57,884 nt of DNA from Deltaproteobacteria bacterium (GTDB lineage Bacteria > Desulfobacterota > Binatia > HRBIN30), in contig JACQEN010000198.1 in the NCBI GenBank assembly GCA_016200585.1, positions 1 through 57,884 of the forward strand. The letters run 5' to 3'. A program made the position numbers and the translations under genes. Shown in pieces: positions 1-7,975 of this stretch (positions within the stretch are counted from its first letter, which is position 1; each line of letters begins with the position of its first letter). Under the pieces are notes generated by a model. It searched no databases and was not told the DNA's origin. It saw only the letters and a program-made list of their open reading frames with translations.

Positions 1-122
1 CCGGATTGCGTCTCGGCGACGACCAGGATGATGATCATCGGCACGATGAGCAGCGACAAGACCGCCGACCGATCGCGCGAGATCAGCCGCAGGTCTTTGA
101 GCATCACGCGCAGCAGCTTCAC
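1..122 (-). CDS. ABC-2 type exporter permease, N-terminal fragment
   Basis: The first 40 or so residues of a membrane protein are visible, starting from a GTG at 122 and running off the window's left edge. The start (VKLLRVMLKDLRLISRDRSA) has the basic amphipathic segment followed by a hydrophobic stretch (LSLLIVPMIIILVV) typical of the first transmembrane helix of ABC-2 family permeases. The GTG overlaps the TGA of the upstream MlaC-like gene, so the two are translationally coupled. It would be the transmembrane partner of the ATPase at 765-1769. Only the N-terminus is visible, so the family is inferred mainly from operon context. Confidence 0.6.
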   Translation of the reverse strand, partial: MKLLRVMLKDLRLISRDRSAVLSLLIVPMIIILVVAETQS

Positions 123-763
123 AGCTCGTCCTCGCTGCCCTTGCCGTTGGGCCCGTACTTCTTGCGCATGCGGTTGAGCAGATCCTCGGGTCCGGATTTC
201 TGTAGAATGCGATCGAGCTGGCGCCGGAAGTTGTTGGTCAAGCTGAGATCCTCGATGCGGATGTCGGTCGCCAGCCAGCGCCCGCCCTGCCGGCGCAGCG
301 AGTACGCGACCGCGAACTCGTCACGCGGGGTGATGATCTTGGTGTCGACGCGTGCCTGGTCGCCGTCCACCTGTTCACCGGCGTATCCGAAATCGGGCTT
401 CTCGAAGAGCAGCAGTTTCTGCACGTAGGTGCGTTGGAAGAGCTCGCGGAACAAGGTCAGGAATTCCTTCTGCTGCGCCGCCGAAAACTTGCTCCAGTGT
501 TGATCGAGGGCCGCTTTGCCCATCACGTCGGTGTCGAGGAAGGTCTTGAGTAAATCCGAGAGATCGGTGAGCTTCTGATTGTGCGGCGTGTCGTTGCCGG
601 CGATCGCCCGAGCCCGCTCCAACACCGAGCGCGTCTGCTCCAGCGGCGTCGACGTAGCGCCAGCGCCGCCGACCAGCAGCGAAGCCGCCACCACGGCCGC
701 GACGACGCTTTGTCCAGCGAAACGCCCGACGCCCGACGCCCGACGTCCTACGATCATCGTCAT
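119..763 (-). CDS. MlaC/Ttg2D-family phospholipid-carrier protein
   Basis: A 214-residue exported protein of the MlaC (toluene tolerance Ttg2) family. I chose the ATG at 763 because it gives a proper signal peptide (basic start, then SVVAAVVAASLLVGGAGA) and lies one base beyond the stop of the upstream ATPase gene. The mature part has the family's hallmarks: an all-alpha N-terminal segment with LLKTFLDTDVMGKAAL, the FLTLFRELFQRTYV helix, then a beta region where IITPRDEFAVAY and WLATDIRIEDLSL match the conserved core. Family members carry phospholipids or hopanoids through the periplasm. Oddly, it sits between an ABC-2 ATPase and permease, not in an mlaFEDCB operon, which suggests a lipid export function for this transporter. 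The substrate is not determinable from sequence. Confidence 0.85.
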   Translation of the reverse strand: MTMIVGRRASGVGRFAGQSVVAAVVAASLLVGGAGATSTPLEQTRSVLERARAIAGNDTPHNQKLTDLSDLLKTFLDTDVMGKAALDQHWSKFSAAQQKEFLTLFRELFQRTYVQKLLLFEKPDFGYAGEQVDGDQARVDTKIITPRDEFAVAYSLRRQGGRWLATDIRIEDLSLTNNFRRQLDRILQKSGPEDLLNRMRKKYGPNGKGSEDEL

Positions 764-764
764 C

Positions 765-1769
765 TTAGTCGCGCAAATCCTTTCCGGTGAGCTGCAAGAA
801 GAGGTTTTCCAGCCGCATTGGGGCGATTTCGACGGATACCGTGTCGGCGTACCGGCCGAGGGCTTGATGCAAAGGACCGAGCATGCGCACCGCATTGTTG
901 ACGTACAAACGAACCACATCGTCGCGAGTTTCGATGCGGCAACTGTGTTCGCCCAGATGCAAGCTGGTGAGGTCCATTCCTGCAGGTAGTCCGTGCAGCT
1001 CGATGACCTCCGAGCAGCCGGCTTCCGCGAGCAGCGAATCGAGGCTGCCGAGGGCGATGATCTTGCCTTCGTCCATGATGCCGAGGCGATTGCACAAGCG
1101 CTCGGCCTCTTCCATGTAGTGCGTGGTGTAGAGAATGGCGGTTCCGGCGTCGCGCAACTGCTCGACGATGGTGAAGATGTTTTCGCGCGAATGCGGGTCG
1201 ACGCCGACCGTCGGTTCGTCGAGCAGGATAAGCTTGGGCTGGTGCACCATGCTGACGGCCAGATTCAAGCGCCGCTTCATGCCGCCCGAGAACGTCACGA
1301 CACGATCGTTGCGGCGCCCTTCGAGGCCGACGAGCTCGAGCAAGCGGACGATGCGCCGTTCCAGCTCGTCTTTCGGAACGCCATACATGCGGCCGAAGAA
1401 GCGCAAGTTTTCCAAGCCCGTCAGCTCCGGGTAGAGAGCCAGCTCCTGCGGCACGACGCCGATGAGGTGGCGCACGCTGGCGACGTCGTTGTGCACGCTG
1501 TGGCCGAAGACCTTGGCGTCGCCCGACGTCGCTCGCAACAGGGTCGATACGATCGAGATCGTCGTTGTCTTGCCGGCTCCGTTGGGGCCGAGCAACCCGA
1601 ACACCTCGCCGGCTCGGATGTCGAAGCTCAAGCCGGCCACCGCCTCGATACCTTCGTAGCGCTTGTGCAGACGTTCCACGTGCAAGGCGACATCTCCCGT
1701 TCGCACCGGAGCTTTGGGAACAGCCCTATCGTTCGGCAGTGCTGAGGCGGCTTGCATGCTCGACGTCAT
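765..1769 (-). CDS. ABC-2 type exporter ATP-binding protein
   Basis: A 334-residue ABC ATPase of the drug/lipid exporter (DrrA/CcmA-like) group. It has Walker A (GPNGAGKTTT), a Q-loop in VVPQELALYPELT, the signature FSGGMKRRLNLA, Walker B LILLDEPTVGVD and an H-loop in YTTHYMEEAERL. The C-terminal roughly 90 residues form the extra domain common in ABC-2 ATPases. The ATG at 1769 is preferred because the upstream extension in this frame is poorly conserved-looking sequence that runs into the divergent gene's leader. It is first in a three-gene minus-strand operon (ATPase, MlaC-like, permease). It should energise export across the inner membrane, perhaps passing substrate to the MlaC-like carrier and the divergently encoded TolC-like channel. 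Confidence 0.9.
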   Translation of the reverse strand: MTSSMQAASALPNDRAVPKAPVRTGDVALHVERLHKRYEGIEAVAGLSFDIRAGEVFGLLGPNGAGKTTTISIVSTLLRATSGDAKVFGHSVHNDVASVRHLIGVVPQELALYPELTGLENLRFFGRMYGVPKDELERRIVRLLELVGLEGRRNDRVVTFSGGMKRRLNLAVSMVHQPKLILLDEPTVGVDPHSRENIFTIVEQLRDAGTAILYTTHYMEEAERLCNRLGIMDEGKIIALGSLDSLLAEAGCSEVIELHGLPAGMDLTSLHLGEHSCRIETRDDVVRLYVNNAVRMLGPLHQALGRYADTVSVEIAPMRLENLFLQLTGKDLRD

Positions 1770-1966
1770 CTTTTGCCTTGGCGGAATCGTTTGCTCTCTG
1801 AGACGCCGTTCAAAGCAGATTTGTTTCAGCGACGGAAGGCCACGTGGGGTGTCAAGGGATAAGGCACGAAGTCCTCGGGTCGCGAAGCCTCGCAAGCTCG
1901 ATCCCCCGTTCGGTTGCGCCACGACCATCGAGTGGGCCAGATTGGGCCGCGAAAGGAGTGCGCTTG

Positions 1967-3325
1967 ATGAGATTGCGGATAGTGCTGGCTGCGGCGATGG
2001 CGTGGCTGCCAGCGATACCGGTCTGGGCGGAGACGATCCCACCGACCTACGATTTGGCGACGTGCATTCGTGAGGCCCTGGTCAACAGTCCGGACCTGCA
2101 TGCGGCAGCCGCCGAGATTGCGGCGGCGCGTGCACAGCTGCACGAGGCACAAGCGGGGCGTTGGGGGGAGGCCGAGTACAATCAGATCTTGAGTGCGGTT
2201 CCGAAGGCCGAAGGCAACATCGTCAATTCGCCGCAGAACCGCAATGCGCTGCTCGAAGGGCTCGGGCCGTTCACCCGACTCGATCTGTCGATCAACATCC
2301 CGTTGTGGACCTTCGGCAAGCTGAGCTCGGCTCTCGAAGCGGCACAGCGTGGTTTGGAGAGTCAGCAAGCCGGCGGCGAAGCGAAGCGAGCCGACGTGAT
2401 CTTCGACGTCAAACAGCTTTACTACGGGTTGGCTCTGACACAGCAGCTGTCGTTTGTGCTGCACGACATGCTCGACAATATGGACAAAGCGGTCGGCAAG
2501 ACCAAACAAAGGCTCGACGCCGGCTCGAAGACGGTCAGCGAGATCGACTTGCTGAAACTACGCACCGGGAGGGCGAAGTTTGCCAAAGGTGTGGCGGAGG
2601 TCGACGCGGCCGCGACCCTGGCGCGCGCTGCCCTGGCCAGGGCAATCGGGAAGGAAGTCAACGCCCCGCTGCAGATAGCGGAACGCCGCTTGCAGCCGGT
2701 CGATGCCCGTGTCGACGCGCTGGATACCTACCTCGCCGAAGCCGCCGACCACCGTCCCGAGGCGCGTCAGATTGCCAGCGGCGTGGCGGCGCAATCGGCC
2801 AAGGTCAACCTCGAAGAGGCGGGGCTCTATCCGTCCTTCTTCTTGACCACCGGGTTTCAGTACGCCGTGGCACCCAACCGCACGACGCAGAAGAACCCTT
2901 TTGCCTATGAAGATTTCAACTACACGCGCCCGGTGGGTGCCTTCGGCCTGCACTGGGATATCAACTTCTTCCGCACCCGGGCCAAAGTGGAGCAGGCACG
3001 CGCCGATCTCGATCGGTTGCGCTCGCAACAACGCGGCGCAACTTCCGGACTTCAACTGGAGGTCGAGAAAGCCTACTCCGAGCTCGTGCAGGCGCGCGAC
3101 ACGATGAAGGCGTCGGAAGACGGCCACAGCGCCGGCCGTGCCTTGCTCGTCCTCACCGTCAGCAACTTCGACCTCGGGATCGGTGAGGCCGAGGAGCTGT
3201 TCAAAGGGCTGGGTTCGTACACCGAAGCCAGCACCGACTACTACCGCGCGGTTCACGACTACAACCTGGCAATCGCTTCGTTGAGCAAGGCCGTCGGCAA
3301 GGAACTGGCGAAGCTCGAGTACTGA
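1967..3325 (+). CDS. TolC-family outer membrane efflux protein
   Basis: A 452-residue protein with a signal peptide (MRLRIVLAAAMAWLPAIPVWA) and the TolC/OEP repeat architecture: two long alpha-helical hairpin regions rich in Ala, Gln and Leu, about residues 35-230 and 260-450, with beta segments such as GLYPSFFLTTGFQY between them. The ATG at 1967 has an AAAGGAG ribosome-binding site about 8 bases upstream. Such proteins form trimeric outer-membrane exit ducts. It is divergent from the ABC exporter operon, with a shared intergenic region of about 200 bases, and probably completes that export system. No adaptor (HlyD-type) gene is visible, so the MlaC-like protein may take the periplasmic role. 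Confidence 0.85.
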   Translation: MRLRIVLAAAMAWLPAIPVWAETIPPTYDLATCIREALVNSPDLHAAAAEIAAARAQLHEAQAGRWGEAEYNQILSAVPKAEGNIVNSPQNRNALLEGLGPFTRLDLSINIPLWTFGKLSSALEAAQRGLESQQAGGEAKRADVIFDVKQLYYGLALTQQLSFVLHDMLDNMDKAVGKTKQRLDAGSKTVSEIDLLKLRTGRAKFAKGVAEVDAAATLARAALARAIGKEVNAPLQIAERRLQPVDARVDALDTYLAEAADHRPEARQIASGVAAQSAKVNLEEAGLYPSFFLTTGFQYAVAPNRTTQKNPFAYEDFNYTRPVGAFGLHWDINFFRTRAKVEQARADLDRLRSQQRGATSGLQLEVEKAYSELVQARDTMKASEDGHSAGRALLVLTVSNFDLGIGEAEELFKGLGSYTEASTDYYRAVHDYNLAIASLSKAVGKELAKLEY

Positions 3326-3333
3326 GGGATTGG

Positions 3334-3421
3334 CGATTGAAGATTTGGGATTCGAGATTTGGGATTGGTCATCTAGGCGCAAATCAACCATCTCCAATCA
3401 GCAGTCACCAATCTTCAATCG
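3334..3421. repeat. palindromic array of GATTGG-type words
   Basis: The intergenic region has a left arm of repeated GATTGG/GATTTGGGATT words and a right arm made of their complements. The outer 12 bases (3334-3345 CGATTGAAGATT and 3410-3421 AATCTTCAATCG) are perfectly complementary and the interior is degenerate. It could fold into a long imperfect hairpin between the TolC-like and lipoprotein genes. A related copy lies at 6854-6897. Confidence 0.8.
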
Positions 3422-3450
3422 GATTGCTTCCTTCGCTATGAGGCAAGACC

Positions 3451-4155
3451 ATGCAATCTGTCCACCTAGCTTGGCTGCGAGCTGCCTGCGCCGTGAGCCT
3501 TCTCCTGCTCGCCGGCTGCGCTCTGATTGAGCCGGACGAATCGGAAGAGGATTCATCGAGCCGTCAAACCATCGAGCGAACCACGGTACCGGAGGATCAA
3601 GTGCCACCTTCCGGTCCGGCGGGCGATCTGGAGGAAAGTGCGATCGAGTCCCCCACGCCGACGGCGTCGCCGACCCCGACCGTGGCGCAGGCTCCGGAGG
3701 CCGCTGCTCCTGCGGCTATCCCCGCGACGGCGGTTGATGGTACCTCGGTCCTGAACCTGATCAACACTTCGACACCTTCCAATGTCGCTGCGGCGCTGCA
3801 TCTCGTGGAAGAGGGCCGCCTTCAACTGATGCAGCAGCAGTTCGACGTGGCGCGCGAAGGCTTCGAACACTCGTTGTCGATCGATCCGACGAGTCCGTAC
3901 GGCTACTACTTCCTCGCCCAGCTGCACTACCAGCGCCAGAGCTACGATCAGGCGATGGCGTTTGCCGGTCGTGCCGCTGGTCTGGCGCGGCAAGCGAGCA
4001 GTGTCTGGCAGGGGCGCATCGCGGCGCTGCAAGGTTCCATCTACGAAGCGGTGGGTCGCTATCCCGATGCGCGTCAGGCGTACAAGCAGGCCGTGCGCGC
4101 CGACCCCGACAATGCCACTGCCCGCGCCGGCTTGGCACGAGTGGATGCGCCATAG
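3451..4155 (+). CDS. TPR-containing lipoprotein
   Basis: A 234-residue predicted lipoprotein. The signal sequence ends in the lipobox LLAGC at about residues 20-24, and the residue after Cys is Ala, compatible with outer-membrane sorting. It is followed by a low-complexity Ser/Glu/Pro/Thr linker (about 25-95) and then at least two tetratricopeptide repeats (about 118-230), visible as GRLQLMQQQFDVAREGFEHSLSIDP-type helices (shown in part) and AYKQAVRADPDNATARAGLARV. TPR lipoproteins usually scaffold envelope assemblies. It ends 11 bases before tsaD, so it may be cotranscribed, but the function is unknown. Confidence 0.75.
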   Translation: MQSVHLAWLRAACAVSLLLLAGCALIEPDESEEDSSSRQTIERTTVPEDQVPPSGPAGDLEESAIESPTPTASPTPTVAQAPEAAAPAAIPATAVDGTSVLNLINTSTPSNVAAALHLVEEGRLQLMQQQFDVAREGFEHSLSIDPTSPYGYYFLAQLHYQRQSYDQAMAFAGRAAGLARQASSVWQGRIAALQGSIYEAVGRYPDARQAYKQAVRADPDNATARAGLARVDAP

Positions 4156-4166
4156 CGGGCAAGTCG

Positions 4167-5171
4167 ATGCGGATCCTCGCCATTGAAACCTCGTGTGACG
4201 ATACGTCAGCCGCCGTACTGGACGACGGTCGGGTGCGGTCGAACGTCGTTGCGTCGCAAGACGAGATCCATCGCAAGTTCGGCGGAGTCGTCCCGGAGCT
4301 GGCGTCGCGTTCGCATATGCGGCGGATTCTTCCGATCATCGACACGGCGCTCGAGCGCGCCGAGGTCGTGTTGGACGACATCGAAGCGATCGCAGCCACC
4401 TGCGGGCCGGGGCTCGTCGGTTCGTTGCTGGTCGGATTGACGACCGCCAAGGCGATTGCCTACGCGCGGCAGCTGCCGTTCGTCGGCGTCAATCATCTCG
4501 AAGGCCACCTGTTGTCGGTGCGCTTGGAGGAGCGGGTCGATTTTCCGTATGTCGCACTGCTCGTCTCCGGCGGCCATACCAGCCTCTACTATGCGGATGA
4601 CCTCGGCCGTTATCGCTTGCTCGGGGCGACGCGCGACGATGCCGCCGGGGAGGCTTTCGACAAAGTGGCCAAGGTGATGGGGCTCGGCTTCCCCGGAGGA
4701 CGCGTCATCGACGAGCTGGCACGCCAGGGCGATGCAACGGCGGTGCGCTTGCCGCGCACGCGTCTCAAACCGCAACCGGGCAGCAGCCCGTTCGAGTTTA
4801 GTTTCAGCGGCCTCAAAACGGCGGTCTGGCAGTTGGTGCGCGATCGTCCGCTCGCGAGCGACGCCGCGCGCGCCGACCTCGCGGCGAGCTTTCAAGAGAC
4901 TGTTGTCAACACACTTCTCGACACCAGCTTCGCGGCGCTCAAGCACGTCGGCTGTCGCCAGCTGGTGATTGCCGGTGGCGTGTCGGCGAACACGCGGTTG
5001 CGCGAACGCGCCCACAAGGTCGGGGCCGACGCCGGCGTCGACGTGTTCATCCCGCCGCTGCGCTACTGTACCGACAACGCAGCCATGATCGCCTTGGCTG
5101 CGAACTATCGCCTCGAACGCGGCGAAAGCGACGCTTGGACGTTGAACGCCGCCGCCGACCTGGAGCTGTGA
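4167..5171 (+). CDS. tsaD: tRNA N6-adenosine threonylcarbamoyltransferase TsaD
   Basis: A 334-residue TsaD (Gcp/Kae1/Qri7 family), which transfers threonylcarbamoyl to A37 of ANN-decoding tRNAs in the cytoplasm. Diagnostic features are the N-terminal ASKHA motif (MRILAIETSCDDTSAAV), the iron-binding NHLEGH motif at about residues 110-115, the VSGGHTSLY and GEAFDKVAK segments, FSFSGLKTAV, and the C-terminal IAGGVSANTRLR and YCTDNAAMIA motifs. Length is normal for the family. It precedes rsmA and mutM in a compact information-processing cluster. Confidence 0.97.
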   Translation: MRILAIETSCDDTSAAVLDDGRVRSNVVASQDEIHRKFGGVVPELASRSHMRRILPIIDTALERAEVVLDDIEAIAATCGPGLVGSLLVGLTTAKAIAYARQLPFVGVNHLEGHLLSVRLEERVDFPYVALLVSGGHTSLYYADDLGRYRLLGATRDDAAGEAFDKVAKVMGLGFPGGRVIDELARQGDATAVRLPRTRLKPQPGSSPFEFSFSGLKTAVWQLVRDRPLASDAARADLAASFQETVVNTLLDTSFAALKHVGCRQLVIAGGVSANTRLRERAHKVGADAGVDVFIPPLRYCTDNAAMIALAANYRLERGESDAWTLNAAADLEL

Positions 5172-5175
5172 GGTC

Positions 5176-6027
5176 GTGAAGCGCAAGCGCCGCCTGGCGC
5201 CCACCGGCAGCGTACGCGACGAGCTGACGCAACTCGGCCGCGGCGCTCGCAAGAGCCTCGGACAACACTTCCTGGCCAGCGCCGAGACGGCGCAACGCAT
5301 CGTTGCGTTGGCGGCACTGCGCGGCGACGAGCGTGTCGTCGAAATCGGCCCGGGGCTTGGGGCGCTGACGAGTATCCTTGCCGCGACGGCGCGCGAGTTG
5401 TGGCTGATCGAGCTCGACGCCGACTTCGCCGCGCGCTTGCGCGAAATCTACGCCCGGAACCCGAACGTCCACGTGGTGGAAGCCGATGTCCTGCGCGTCG
5501 ACTTCGGCGAGCTGCTGGGCACAGGTGCTCCGGCCGTCGTGGTTGCCAATCTGCCGTACAACGTCGCCACGGCGATCCTGGCGCGCCTCATCGAACAGCA
5601 GGGTTGCTTTGCGCGTTTCATCGTCATGGTACAGCGGGAGGTTGCCGAACGGCTGTACGCCAAAGCCGGAACGCCTGCCTACTCGGCGCTGTCGGTATTG
5701 ACGCAGGTCGAAGCGCGAGTCGAACCAGGCTTGCGGCTCGGGCCGGGAGCCTTCGTGCCGCCGCCGAAGGTCGAGTCCGAGGTCATCATCGTCACGCCCT
5801 ACGACTCGCCGCCGGTGCCGATCGACGACCTCGCCGAGTTCAAGCGTCTGGTGCGGACGGTGTTTACGCAACGCCGCAAGCAACTCGGCAACAGCCTGGG
5901 CCAAATCTGCGATGATCCGCATCGGGTCCTTGCACAAGCCGGCGTCGATCCGCAGCGCCGTCCCGAGACGCTCGATCTCGCCGAGTTTGCCCGCCTGTCG
6001 GCGGCACAGCGACTGGATGCCGGCTGA
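5176..6027 (+). CDS. rsmA: 16S rRNA dimethyladenosine transferase RsmA (KsgA)
   Basis: A 283-residue KsgA/RsmA family enzyme that dimethylates the two adjacent adenosines in the 3'-terminal helix of 16S rRNA using SAM. The GTG at 5176 lies four bases after tsaD and gives an N-terminus running into KSLGQHFL, the family's first motif. The SAM-binding VEIGPGLGALT, the acidic LIELDADF and the catalytic NLPYNVAT motif are all present. It overlaps mutM by one base (TGATG at 6025-6029), so the two are coupled. Confidence 0.95.
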   Translation: MKRKRRLAPTGSVRDELTQLGRGARKSLGQHFLASAETAQRIVALAALRGDERVVEIGPGLGALTSILAATARELWLIELDADFAARLREIYARNPNVHVVEADVLRVDFGELLGTGAPAVVVANLPYNVATAILARLIEQQGCFARFIVMVQREVAERLYAKAGTPAYSALSVLTQVEARVEPGLRLGPGAFVPPPKVESEVIIVTPYDSPPVPIDDLAEFKRLVRTVFTQRRKQLGNSLGQICDDPHRVLAQAGVDPQRRPETLDLAEFARLSAAQRLDAG

Positions 6028-6836
6028 TGCCCGAGCTGCCTGAAGTTGAAACCGTACGCCTGTCGTTGCTGCCCATCGTGGGATTGCGAATCGACGCGGT
6101 CGAGGTGCGTGAACCGCGATTGCGCCGCCGCTTGGCGCACAATTTCGCGGCGCAGCTGAACCGGCGAACCTTCGAGGCAATCGACCGCAGGGGAAAATAT
6201 CTGTTGTTCCGGCTCGACGGCGGCGACACGTTGCTGGCGCATCTCGGCATGAGCGGCGCCTTGCTTCTGCAGCCGGCGGGCACGGCGCCGCAGCTTCATG
6301 ATCACGTTCGATTGCATTTGGCGGACGGCCGCCTTCTGACGTTCAACGATCCGCGCCGCTTTGGCCTGCTGCAGATCGGGCGCGAGGCCGACTTTGCCGA
6401 GCTACGGCGTGTCGGGCCGGATCCCCTGGCGCGCGAGTTCACGGTCGATGACTTCCTGCGGCTTTTGCGCGGTCGCAAGAAACCGGTGAAGAATCTCTTG
6501 ATGGATCAACAGGGCATCGCCGGGATCGGCAACATCTACGCCAACGAAATGCTGTTCGTTGCCGGGATACGCCCGGCACGACAGGCGCGCCGGGTCACGC
6601 GCGATCAGGCCGACCGGTTGTACGAGGCGATGCGCGCCGTGTTGACGCGTGCCATCCAACGCGGCGGCAGCTCGATCTCCGACTACCGCGACGGCGAGGG
6701 GCGTACGGGATACTTCCAGCTCGAGCTGGCGGTGTACGATCGCGCCGGCGCGCCGTGCCACCGCTGTGGAGCAACGATCAAGCGCGTCGTGCACGCCGGC
6801 CGTAGCAGCTTCTACTGTGCGCAGTGCCAGAAATAG
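6027..6836 (+). CDS. mutM: formamidopyrimidine-DNA glycosylase MutM (Fpg)
   Basis: A 269-residue Fpg/Nei family DNA glycosylase that removes 8-oxoguanine and formamidopyrimidines. The N-terminal PELPEVETV supplies the catalytic proline and glutamate after Met removal. GRGKYL-like (RRGKYLLFRL) carries the conserved lysine near residue 57. The helix-two-turn-helix is LLMDQQGIAGIGNIYANE, and the C-terminal zinc finger is complete (CHRCG ... CAQCQK). Its start codon overlaps the rsmA stop. Confidence 0.96.
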   Translation: MPELPEVETVRLSLLPIVGLRIDAVEVREPRLRRRLAHNFAAQLNRRTFEAIDRRGKYLLFRLDGGDTLLAHLGMSGALLLQPAGTAPQLHDHVRLHLADGRLLTFNDPRRFGLLQIGREADFAELRRVGPDPLAREFTVDDFLRLLRGRKKPVKNLLMDQQGIAGIGNIYANEMLFVAGIRPARQARRVTRDQADRLYEAMRAVLTRAIQRGGSSISDYRDGEGRTGYFQLELAVYDRAGAPCHRCGATIKRVVHAGRSSFYCAQCQK

Positions 6837-6853
6837 AGAGAATGGCGATTGGC

Positions 6854-6897
6854 GATTTGTGATTGTGGATTGCTCCTAGAATCCAAGATCGCAAATC
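6854..6897. repeat. palindromic array of GATT-type words (second copy)
   Basis: GATTTGTGATTGTGGATT at 6854-6871 is nearly complementary (about 15 of 18 positions) to 6880-6897 across an eight-base loop. Words and arrangement resemble the array at 3334-3421. It sits between mutM and the dehydrogenase gene. Confidence 0.75.
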
Positions 6898-6962
6898 TAC
6901 GATCCACCATTTCCCGCAGCGTGTTTGACTTCCTGTTCGCCGCCAACCGAAATGAGGCCACA

Positions 6963-7973
6963 ATGCAGAATCGCCCGACCATAGCTCTCGCGATGTTGCC
7001 GATGCTCAACGCCGAGCTGATGACCGACGCACACTGGTCGCGACTCGAAGCGCTGTGTCGGGTTCCCGATCGCGAAGCGCTGACGACCTTCGCCGAGCCG
7101 CGGGCGTTCGATTTGCTGGCGCAGGCCGAGATTCTGTTGACCGGCTGGGGCTGTCCGATGATCGATACGCACGTCCTCGATCAGGCGCCGCAGCTGCGTG
7201 CTGTCGTGCACGCTGCCGGAACGGTCAAGCAGCACATGGATCCGGTCTGCTGGCAACGCGGCATTGCCGTCACTGCGGCTGCGGCCGCCAACGCAGTGCC
7301 GGTTGCCGAATACACGCTCGCGGCAATCTTGTTCGCCAACAAGCGGGTTCTGCGCTTGCAGCAGCGCTACCGGGAGGCGCGCGAATTTCGCTGGTGGCCG
7401 ATGGAGTTTCCGCGGCTCGGCAACTATCGCAAAGTCGTTGGCATCGTGGGTGCGTCACACGTCGGCCGCAAAGTCATCGAGCTGCTGCGCCCGTTCGACC
7501 TCAGCGTCGTCCTTTATGACCCTTTTGTCGACGCAACCGCGGCGGCTGCTCTCGGTGTGCGCAAACTAGAGCTCGACGACCTGATGCGTGAAGCCGACGT
7601 CGTTAGTTTGCACGCTCCGGCCTTGGCGGAGACGCGCCACCTCATCGATCGCCGCCGCCTGGCCCTGATGCGCGACGGCGCGACGCTCATCAACACCGCA
7701 CGCGGCTGGATCGTCGATCACGCAGCGCTCGAAGAGGAGCTGCGGAGCGGTCGCATCGACGCCATCCTCGACACCACCGAGCCGGAGATCCTGCCGGCGG
7801 AGTCGCCGCTCTATGAACTGCCCAACGTCTTTCTGACGCCGCACATCGCCGGGTCGATGGGGGTGGAAACACAGCGGATGGCGGATCTGGCTCTCGACGA
7901 GATCGAACGCTTCGTGAAGGGGAAAGAGTTTCGCTACGCGATCAGGGCGGAAGATCTGGCGCGGATTGCGTAG
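6963..7973 (+). CDS. D-isomer-specific 2-hydroxyacid dehydrogenase
   Basis: A 336-residue NAD(P)-dependent dehydrogenase of the D-2-hydroxyacid family (D-3-phosphoglycerate dehydrogenase/hydroxypyruvate reductase fold). The Rossmann motif appears as VGIVGASHVGRKVIELL, and an acidic residue follows beta-2 (YDPF), favouring NAD. The catalytic triad is recognisable: Arg in INTARGWIVD, Glu in DTTEPEIL and His in TPHIAGSMG. The ATG at 6963 was preferred over longer in-frame starts because those would be encoded within the palindromic intergenic array. The exact substrate is unknown; there is no adjacent pathway gene that would identify it. Confidence 0.85.
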   Translation: MQNRPTIALAMLPMLNAELMTDAHWSRLEALCRVPDREALTTFAEPRAFDLLAQAEILLTGWGCPMIDTHVLDQAPQLRAVVHAAGTVKQHMDPVCWQRGIAVTAAAAANAVPVAEYTLAAILFANKRVLRLQQRYREAREFRWWPMEFPRLGNYRKVVGIVGASHVGRKVIELLRPFDLSVVLYDPFVDATAAAALGVRKLELDDLMREADVVSLHAPALAETRHLIDRRRLALMRDGATLINTARGWIVDHAALEEELRSGRIDAILDTTEPEILPAESPLYELPNVFLTPHIAGSMGVETQRMADLALDEIERFVKGKEFRYAIRAEDLARIA

Positions 7974-7975
7974 AT

